This document shows, in pieces, positions 58,331-64,000 of a stretch of 64,000 nucleotides of DNA. Origin of the DNA: CAYQQQ01 sp964420125 (GTDB lineage: Bacteria; Actinomycetota; Acidimicrobiia; Acidimicrobiales; Microtrichaceae); contig CAYQQQ010000023.1 in the NCBI GenBank assembly GCA_964420125.1, forward strand, positions 6,624 through 70,623, in the 5' to 3' direction. The notes beneath the pieces are model-generated. The model had not been told where the DNA came from and searched no databases. It worked only from the letters and a program-made list of their open reading frames with translations. Numbering within the stretch: position 1 is the stretch's first letter; each line of letters begins with the position of its first letter. The position numbers were made by a program, and so were the translations under genes.

Positions 58331-60625
58331 TCAGATCGGCGGGCGAGCCCCGTCCGACCCGCCGGCGTCGCTGCCGGCGAGCGTGTCGCTCGCCACGCTC
58401 ATCAGCTGGCGTCGGGAGGTGGCCTCGAAGTGGCGCAGGAGCGCGGTGACGTGGCGCTTCACCGTGGAGGTCGACAGGTAGAGCGCGGCGGCGATCTCCT
58501 TGTTGGTGAGGCCCTTGCCGACGAGCTCCAGCACCTGGCGCTCCCGGCCGGTCACCGGTCCGGTGGCGTCGGCGGCGTAGGCCACGTGGGCACCGCGGTC
58601 CAACGAGGGATCCACGTTGCGCAGGATCCGCCGCGCCCGTCCCGCATCCACCGGCGCGCCCAGGGCGTGGAAGGCGGCCTCGGCGCTCACCAGCATCGAG
58701 CGCGCCAGCGCCAGGTCGCCGAGCTCCAGAGCGCGGCGACCCACGAGCACCTGAGCGTGGCTGCGGCTGTAGGTCGACGGCAGCGCGGCGACGCGCCCGC
58801 AGGCCTCTTCGCCGTCGAGCTTGTCGCCCTCGAGGGCACGGGCCAGCTGGATGATCGGAACGAGGTCGCTCTGGAGATCCGCCTCGGCGATGGGAGCGAG
58901 GCTCCCGCCCTCGGCGAGGATGGCCAGCATCTCGCCGGCGAACACCACCAGCGGTCGGGTGAAGCCGCTGGCCACCCCGGCGTCCCACACCTCGAGGACG
59001 CGGGCGCGTGCTCGTTGCGTGTCACCGGTGACCGACTCCGCCCGGGCCCGCACGTAGCCGGTCGCCAGGGTGCCGATCTGCCCCGGACGGGGGAAGCGGG
59101 TGTGGGCCAGGAGCTGCCGTGCCAGCTCGACGTCGGTGCCGGCTGCCACGTAGAGCCCGAGGTAGCGGAACAGGGGCGCCGCCTTCCGCCAGTCCTCGCC
59201 GAGCAGCGCACGCAGGCGTGAGGAGGCCGAGTTGAACCGGCCTTCCACGGCGTGGCGGATGGCGATCAGCGCAGCGAGGTAGGGGTTGTCGGGATCGCTC
59301 ATCTCGATCTCGAGCACCTGGTCCTGTCGGCCGGCGAACAGCGCGATGATCCAGCTCGGCACGGTCGTGCGGTCGGGCCAGGCGTCGATCTCCTGAAGTG
59401 CCTCGGCGACGGCGCGCTCCTCGCCTCGCAGACCGGCGACGGCACCCCCCACGATCGGGTCGCTGAAGCGCCGTCCCCGGCGGTCGAGGGGGAACACGGC
59501 GGGAGGGTGGTGCGGGTCCAGCGAAGCCGAGTCGTAGCTGAGCCCGTCGAGGAACAGGAGCCGTCGGTAGAGCTCGCGCACCGGAGGGCCGGCGTCACCC
59601 AGCGGCTCCACCGCCTCGGTCCCGGGCTCGCCCCGCACGGTGGCGAGCCGATCGGCGGACGTCGCGCCGATCGAGCGAACCCGTGGATCGGGATGCGCTC
59701 CCATGGCGGCCGCCAGGGCGCTCCAACGAGCTGTGTGGAGCTCTGCTTCGGCTCGGGACAGCGCATCGCACGTCGCGTCGAAGAGCTCGTCGTCGAGCTC
59801 CAGGCCGGCGGACAGCGCGGGGAGGGCCGCGAGGCCGAGTCGTCGGGCGAGCGGGCTCCGGGCCACCTCGGCGGCAGCGGCGCGGATCTCCGCGGCGGTG
59901 GTGGCTGCGGCGTCGACGAGCAGCGGCACGCGGGGCCTCACCAGCGGCCCCTCCCACCCGAGGGCGCCCATCGACTCCAACGTGCCGACGTCGCTCAACA
60001 CGTCGTCCAGCGAGGAGCCGTTGAGCTCCGCGATCAGCTCCGGCGGTAGACCCCGTTCGCTCACGCCGGTGAGGAGGACCATCTCGATCGCTCGGGGCAG
60101 GATGCCCCGCAGGTCGTCGACGAACTCCTCCACGGCCTGGCTGGGCCGCCAGGTGCCATCCCAACGGCCTGCCTCGGGCCAGCCCCCGCAGCGGAACCAG
60201 CCCTGCTCGTCGGCCCCGGTCCCCTGGGCGTGGGTGAAGTCTGCGAAGTCGACCGGCCCGACCTCCTCCGACAGGTCGACGCGCTCGGAGAGCGAGGTGG
60301 GCAGGGGGAGGGCGCTGCACAGCACGAGGTCGTGTCCGGGTGGAGGGTCCTCGAGGAGGTCGCGCACCACCTCCAGCACCCCCGGTGAGCACCGGTGGAT
60401 GCCCCTGAGCACCAGCGGTGCGTCGTCGGCGAGCTCCTCGGAGCGCACCTCGATCTGTGCGCGCGCGGCCAGCGCCGTGGTGGCGATGCGCAGATCGACG
60501 TGGGGGAGGTCCGCCGGCGCCGCGAGGGCTCGACGCCAGCCGAGGCCCATCGGTGTGTGCAGACCGCGGAGTCGGTTCAAGGTCGGCAGGTTCCTGTCGT
60601 GGAGGGTGGGGGTTCGGACGACCAT
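58331..60625 (-). CDS. LuxR-type transcriptional regulator, large, no visible ATPase P-loop
   Basis: 764 residues. The C-terminal HTH at about 695-750 is a clear LuxR domain: GPVTGRERQVLELVGKGLTN, KEIAAALYLSTSTVKRHV and TALLRHFEATSRRQLMS. The rest is helical and resembles the TPR-like part of large LAL/MalT regulators. The N-terminus (LRGLHTPMGLGWRRALAAPA) lacks a Walker A motif; instead LVLRGIHRCSPGVLEVVRDL, LVLCSALPLP and VLLTGVSERGLP look like remnants of a STAND ATPase. ATG 60625 has TATGGT 5 nt upstream. The divergent neighbours encode exported proteins that it may control. Confidence 0.85.
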   Translation of the reverse strand: MVVRTPTLHDRNLPTLNRLRGLHTPMGLGWRRALAAPADLPHVDLRIATTALAARAQIEVRSEELADDAPLVLRGIHRCSPGVLEVVRDLLEDPPPGHDLVLCSALPLPTSLSERVDLSEEVGPVDFADFTHAQGTGADEQGWFRCGGWPEAGRWDGTWRPSQAVEEFVDDLRGILPRAIEMVLLTGVSERGLPPELIAELNGSSLDDVLSDVGTLESMGALGWEGPLVRPRVPLLVDAAATTAAEIRAAAAEVARSPLARRLGLAALPALSAGLELDDELFDATCDALSRAEAELHTARWSALAAAMGAHPDPRVRSIGATSADRLATVRGEPGTEAVEPLGDAGPPVRELYRRLLFLDGLSYDSASLDPHHPPAVFPLDRRGRRFSDPIVGGAVAGLRGEERAVAEALQEIDAWPDRTTVPSWIIALFAGRQDQVLEIEMSDPDNPYLAALIAIRHAVEGRFNSASSRLRALLGEDWRKAAPLFRYLGLYVAAGTDVELARQLLAHTRFPRPGQIGTLATGYVRARAESVTGDTQRARARVLEVWDAGVASGFTRPLVVFAGEMLAILAEGGSLAPIAEADLQSDLVPIIQLARALEGDKLDGEEACGRVAALPSTYSRSHAQVLVGRRALELGDLALARSMLVSAEAAFHALGAPVDAGRARRILRNVDPSLDRGAHVAYAADATGPVTGRERQVLELVGKGLTNKEIAAALYLSTSTVKRHVTALLRHFEATSRRQLMSVASDTLAGSDAGGSDGARPPI

Positions 60626-60630
60626 GTCCG

Positions 60631-60636
60631 ACCATA
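60631..60636 (-). promoter_or_regulatory. -10 element TATGGT for the LuxR-type gene
   Basis: On the reverse strand TATGGT ends 5 nt before ATG 60625, a near-leaderless arrangement. The 231 bases to the next forward gene hold no other open frame I can support. Confidence 0.4.
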
Positions 60637-60867
60637 TCGGCACGACGCAGCGGTTCGGTCCAGTGGGTGAACCCTCCCGCGGTGCTGCCCGCCCGGCCCA
60701 TCTCCGACATGTGAGCCACTTGGGCCGATGCGCGCGTCGGCCGGGTGCGCGACGGTCCGGCACCGGTGGGCGACGCCGCCGCAGGATGGGCCACCGCGGA
60801 CGATGTGCAGTCGTCGGCTACGTGGTTCCGTGTGCAAGGAAGACAACTCGCCCGAGGAGGCACCCTG

Positions 60868-61197
60868 ATGATCCGATTCGTCTACCGATCCCTGGCCGCT
60901 GGTGCGGTGCTGCTGGCAGGCGCTGCCGTCCTCGGCGCGCACCCGGGATCGCCTGAGCCCGACACCTTCGGAGGCGCTCCGGTCGCCGAGGAGACCGGTC
61001 TGGCGATGTCGCAGTTCGGCCATGTCGCCACGCAGGTGGGTCTGAGCATGCTGGCGATGAACGCCACCGAGGGACCGGTGGCCACGCAGGTCGGGCTTCG
61101 GTCGAGCACGTTCTCGGTGTTCGAGGAACCGGTGGCCACGCCGGTGGGCCTCGCTGCCATGAGCATGAACGCAGTGCCGGAGCCGCTCGAGTCGTGA
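60868..61197 (+). CDS. small secreted protein with 18-residue VATQVGL repeats
   Basis: 109 residues. A signal peptide (MIRFVYRSLAAGAVLLAGAA) probably ends near residue 24 at VLGA-HPG. The mature part carries three regular repeats starting VATQVGL at 53, VATQVGL at 71 and VATPVGL at 89, with exactly 18-residue periodicity, and a weaker VAEETGL at 39. Repeat bodies end in Glu-Gly-Pro or Glu-Glu-Pro and contain the Met-rich LAMNA/MSMNA. No cysteine and no known family. ATG 60868 follows GAGGAGG. A strong hairpin lies 16 bases after the stop. Confidence 0.75.
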   Translation: MIRFVYRSLAAGAVLLAGAAVLGAHPGSPEPDTFGGAPVAEETGLAMSQFGHVATQVGLSMLAMNATEGPVATQVGLRSSTFSVFEEPVATPVGLAAMSMNAVPEPLES

Positions 61198-61213
61198 ACG
61201 GGGCGGGGGGCGC

Positions 61214-61243
61214 GCCTCCGGTCGGGTGGTACCCACCGGAGGC
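61214..61243 (+). terminator. hairpin after the VATQVGL-repeat gene
   Basis: GCCTCCGGT at 61214-61222 pairs perfectly with ACCGGAGGC at 61235-61243, with an inner GGGT/ACCC stem. It separates the small repeat protein from the following lipoprotein gene. Confidence 0.6.
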
Positions 61244-61416
61244 GGCACCCCCGCGCGAGAGGTGCGTCGGTCGAGCTCGTCTGGTTCGAGCCGCTGTGGC
61301 CGATGTCGGGCGATGCCGGTGTCGTCGACGCTGCAGCCCGGTGGTGGATGGACGTTGTGGAGGTGCCGGGTGGCTGCGTTTCGGGCCGATGGCGGGCGAA
61401 GGAGTTGGAGGCGGCG

Positions 61417-62793
61417 ATGCGAAGGTCTGGGCGTGTGGTGGTGCCGGCGTGGACGGTCGTGGTGACGATCGCGGTCATGGTCGCGGCGTCGTGCGCGCCG
61501 ACGTCGCCGACCAGTGGTGCTTCGACGACCTCGACGGTGGGTGAACCGGTCCTGGTCGAGTTGGACGAGATCCGCGTCGCGGTCGCGACCGCTGGGCGCC
61601 TCCTCGACGTGGAGCACGGCAGGGTGGGCGATCTCTTCTACACCCTGACGGACCATCCCGGAGTCGTCCACGTGATGGCCGACGGGGTCACCGAGACGAT
61701 CGGTGAGTCGTTGTGGCCCGGTCGACTGAACGCCTTCGTCGGGTACCGTCAGGTGGCGGTCAGCCGGGACGGCACGTTGTACGTCGCTGACACCACCACC
61801 CGCCGGGTGTGGAGGGTCGAGCCCCAGCACCAGCCCGACGGGCAGCTGGTCTATTCCGCCGCCACCCCTGAGGTGGTGGCCGGCCGGGGCAAGGACTGCT
61901 ACCAGAGCGTCCTCGAGCTGTACCCGCAGACCTATGGCCAGCACGTCGAGGTGGTCGGTGGCGCCTGCTACGAGTACGACGGCTGGCTGCTCGACAACCC
62001 GGACCTCGCCCGGAACGTGGAACAGGGCGTGGTCGACGACGGCGCCGTGGCGGCCGAGGCGATCGTCGCGCCCTGGAACATCGAGGTGAGCGACGACGAG
62101 ACGAAGTTGGTGATCGCCGACATCGGTGCCGGCCAGGGCCCGGGGGTGCGTGTGGTCGACCTGCAGGCCGGCACGATCTCCACCGAGGCCGCCTGGGTGC
62201 CCGGCGACAACGGGACCTGCGATCACCCGGCGCTGGCCGAAGGCCGCGCTGCGGTGTCGGAGCAGGATCTGTGGGGCACGTATCGCATGCCGTTCTGCCA
62301 GGTGTTCGACGTGGGTTTCGGACCCTCGGGAGCGATCGTCTTCGCCGCCGGGAGCTACACGAGCGGCGCCGCCGCAGGCGGGGTGCTGACGACGCAGGGG
62401 GCACCCGGCGCCAAGACCCTGCACGTCCTGGCGGGATGCGCAGGCAGCTCCTGCAGCGCGGCCGCCGGTGTCGACCCGCGTTCGACGTCGCTGTCGGACA
62501 TGCCGGCGCTCGACGTGCGACGTGACGGCGTCGTCGTCGTGGCCGACACCTTCAACCACCGGGTGCTCGAGCTGACCTCGGACGCCACGCTGCTCCTGGC
62601 GGTCGCCGGCAGCGGTCGGCGCTGCAGTGCCTCCGGGAGCTGCCCGACCGATGCGGCCGCCCCGGCGGGTGACCCGCTGTCGACCGACCTGGACCTGCCC
62701 CGCGAGGTCTCGGTGGGCCGCGGCGGGACGCTGCTGCTCGCCGAGGACGACTGCTCCTTCGGTGCCGACCACTGGCTCCGCCGGATCGACTGA
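61417..62793 (+). CDS. putative lipoprotein with NHL-like beta-propeller repeats
   Basis: 458 residues from ATG 61417, which has GGAG 7 bases upstream. A signal segment (VVVPAWTVVVTIAVMVAA) ends at a lipobox-like AASC. NHL/SMP-30-like blades are visible: QVAVSRDGTLYVADTTTRRV, IEVSDDETKLVIADIG, ALDVRRDGVVVVADTFNHRV and EVSVGRGGTLLLAEDDC. Several cysteines may form disulfides. Such propellers bind ligands or act as extracellular sensors; no substrate can be inferred. It belongs to a run of exported proteins. Confidence 0.75.
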   Translation: MRRSGRVVVPAWTVVVTIAVMVAASCAPTSPTSGASTTSTVGEPVLVELDEIRVAVATAGRLLDVEHGRVGDLFYTLTDHPGVVHVMADGVTETIGESLWPGRLNAFVGYRQVAVSRDGTLYVADTTTRRVWRVEPQHQPDGQLVYSAATPEVVAGRGKDCYQSVLELYPQTYGQHVEVVGGACYEYDGWLLDNPDLARNVEQGVVDDGAVAAEAIVAPWNIEVSDDETKLVIADIGAGQGPGVRVVDLQAGTISTEAAWVPGDNGTCDHPALAEGRAAVSEQDLWGTYRMPFCQVFDVGFGPSGAIVFAAGSYTSGAAAGGVLTTQGAPGAKTLHVLAGCAGSSCSAAAGVDPRSTSLSDMPALDVRRDGVVVVADTFNHRVLELTSDATLLLAVAGSGRRCSASGSCPTDAAAPAGDPLSTDLDLPREVSVGRGGTLLLAEDDCSFGADHWLRRID

Positions 62794-62829
62794 ACGGCCC
62801 GTGACCCACATGACGACCGAGGAGGCCTT

Positions 62830-63756
62830 GTGGCGGCCATGACGACCCAGAACCTCCGCCGAGTCCTGACCAGCGCGACGAGAGTCGTGGTGTTGGTGTT
62901 GGGCGCTGCGATGGCTTCGTGCTCCCCTGCGGGCCCGGTGCCGAACTCCGACTTCAGCTTCCGCGCCTCGAAGGTCACCGCCACGTCCCAGACGGAGTTC
63001 TACGAGACCCAGGGCTGCGCCTACCTCATCAGCAACTGCTACGACGAGCCCTACCTCGTCCAGGTCTGGTTCCGGGTGAGGTACGGGGTGGCGGACTCGG
63101 CGCAGACCGGGGTCGTGAGCTCGCGGTCGGCGAGCCCGGAGCCGACGGTGTGCGCCACGCTCAGCCAGCCACCCTGCCCGGCGGGGTCGGAGGCGGAGGT
63201 CCTGGCCGCTGGGGCGGGGAAGAGCGGCGCACAGGTCACGTTCCCAGGCGTGGCCCGGATGAGCCTTGCCGACTACCTCGCAGGAGCGCCCCTCGAGATC
63301 GTCGGCACCTGGACCTGGGCTATGGAGGAGGACTGGGTCGGTACGCCGCTGCCGACGGTCATCGCTCCGGTGCTGGAGAAGATGCTGAACGACTACGTCG
63401 CCAGCGCGGCGCCTCCCGAGGATCCCAGCGAGACCAGCCAGGACTTCATCGACCGCCTCACCGAGGCCGTGGAGGACAACGAGGAGCTCATCGATGCCGT
63501 GAACGACTTCCTGGGCACGGTGGGCGACGACTCCCTGGGCAGCCGGATCTACGCCTTCGTCGCCTCCAGCGGGGGGCTCGCCACCACGCTCGACCTGGCT
63601 GCCTACGACTACACGCAGCTGAACCTCGAGATGGAGTCGCTGGGCATCCCCGATGTCACCGCGGTGTCGATCCGTTCGACCGACGCCAAGACGTTCGCGT
63701 CGGAGGCGTACCAAGGGGCGGGCGGTCGACACCTCTACGACATGGTCGCGGGCTGA
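62830..63756 (+). CDS. putative lipoprotein of unknown function
   Basis: 308 residues. The N-terminus has RRVLTSATRVVVLVLGAAMA followed by a lipobox ending in Ser-Cys (MASCSPAGP). Cysteines at QGCAYLISNCYDE, PTVCATL and QPPCPAG may pair. The second half is acidic and helical (DRLTEAVEDNEELIDAVNDF). No family was recognised. GTG 62830 follows GAGGAGG closely; ATG 62839 is the alternative. It begins 36 bases after the propeller lipoprotein and is probably co-transcribed with it. Confidence 0.7.
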   Translation: MAAMTTQNLRRVLTSATRVVVLVLGAAMASCSPAGPVPNSDFSFRASKVTATSQTEFYETQGCAYLISNCYDEPYLVQVWFRVRYGVADSAQTGVVSSRSASPEPTVCATLSQPPCPAGSEAEVLAAGAGKSGAQVTFPGVARMSLADYLAGAPLEIVGTWTWAMEEDWVGTPLPTVIAPVLEKMLNDYVASAAPPEDPSETSQDFIDRLTEAVEDNEELIDAVNDFLGTVGDDSLGSRIYAFVASSGGLATTLDLAAYDYTQLNLEMESLGIPDVTAVSIRSTDAKTFASEAYQGAGGRHLYDMVAG

Positions 63757-63851
63757 CGACGCGACCAGAGCCACACCAGTCGATCCGGTTCGACCGGACA
63801 GGACGCCACGTCCGACGAGGACGTGCGCACATCAGGAAGGGAAGTGCCGGA

Positions 63852-64000
63852 ATGGGAACACGCACACGAAGCGGGGCGGCCGTCGCGGCCATCGTGATGC
63901 TGCTGGGGGCCGCAGCGTGCTCGCCCTGGCCGCCGGCGCCGCCGGCGAGCACGCCGCCCACGGAGTCGCCGGCCCCGACCCCCGCGCCCCCGAGGGGCGC
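63852..64000 (+). CDS. N-terminus of a putative lipoprotein (cut by window end)
   Basis: Forty-nine full codons are visible. MGTRTRSGAAVAAIVMLLGA is a lipoprotein signal, with a lipobox LGAAAC placing the Cys at residue 23, followed by a Pro/Thr/Ser-rich linker (SPWPPAPPASTPPTESPAP). AGGAAGGGAAG precedes the ATG. The functional domain lies beyond the window. Confidence 0.7.
   Translation, partial: MGTRTRSGAAVAAIVMLLGAAACSPWPPAPPASTPPTESPAPTPAPPRG

Noticed and set aside
61303..61416. Longer N-terminus for the beta-propeller lipoprotein
   Set aside because: Starting at 61303 would bury the signal peptide. ATG 61417 has a good ribosome site and places the signal and lipobox at the N-terminus.

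Overview
The window reads as one contiguous piece of chromosome from a high-GC (roughly 70 percent or more), GTG-start-rich actinobacterium. Two gene blocks keep the order I know from Mycobacterium tuberculosis. The first is membrane protein, DUF4129, DUF4350, MoxR, DUF58, reverse-strand SpoIIM, RDD (compare Rv3689-Rv3695). The second is cysteine desulfurase, mnmA, MetE-like protein, ligA, gatCAB (compare Rv3025c-Rv3009c). Class Acidimicrobiia is my guess for the lineage; that is inference from gene content, not something the sequence proves. I saw no tRNA, rRNA, CRISPR array, transposase or phage gene. No stretch longer than 300 bases lacks a gene.

Layout. 1-5200: tail of an unknown gene, then treS-mak-glgB (trehalose to maltose to maltose-1-phosphate, plus glucan branching). 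5200-8400: rhomboid protease, SRPBCC protein, thioesterase-like protein, methyltransferase. 8445-15822: MoxR/DUF58 membrane-linked block. 15897-26383: cysteine desulfurase and MnmA (tRNA thiolation), DinB-like protein, MetE-like protein, LigA, HAD phosphatase, PASTA kinase. 26620-30670: MFS exporter, SCP2 protein, esterase, RNase III-like protein. 30698-34609: a four-gene overlapping acyl-CoA or flavin operon. 34634-36053: FetAB-type ABC exporter. 36243-39468: gatC-gatA-gatB for Gln-tRNA/Asn-tRNA transamidation. 39519-46509: TauE, lipoprotein, Eis-like acetyltransferase, MATE pump, ilvD, GroES-like protein. 46510-58321: an AbiEi/DUF559 gene bracketed by repeats, then hisI, trpE, ygfZ-like, trpB2, capA, xylA-xylB, trpC, trpF. 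58331-64000: a LuxR-type regulator and a divergent run of exported proteins and lipoproteins cut by the window end.

Many genes overlap by 4 bases (GTGA or ATGA) and are probably translationally coupled. Many first genes show a TAnnnT hexamer ending 6 nt before the start codon, the arrangement expected for leaderless transcripts. Convergent gene pairs are separated by strong hairpins.

The most unusual signals are non-coding. A 72-bp element made of two hairpins with 9-bp arms, 5-nt loops and a constant 26-nt spacer occurs three times, upstream of the DUF559 gene, hisI and trpC, with compensating base-pair changes. A 43-bp palindrome is duplicated exactly ahead of trpB. Also notable are a maltokinase whose catalytic Asp reads Asn, a small secreted protein built from 18-residue VATQVGL repeats, and an SRPBCC gene with the signature of two compensating frameshifts.
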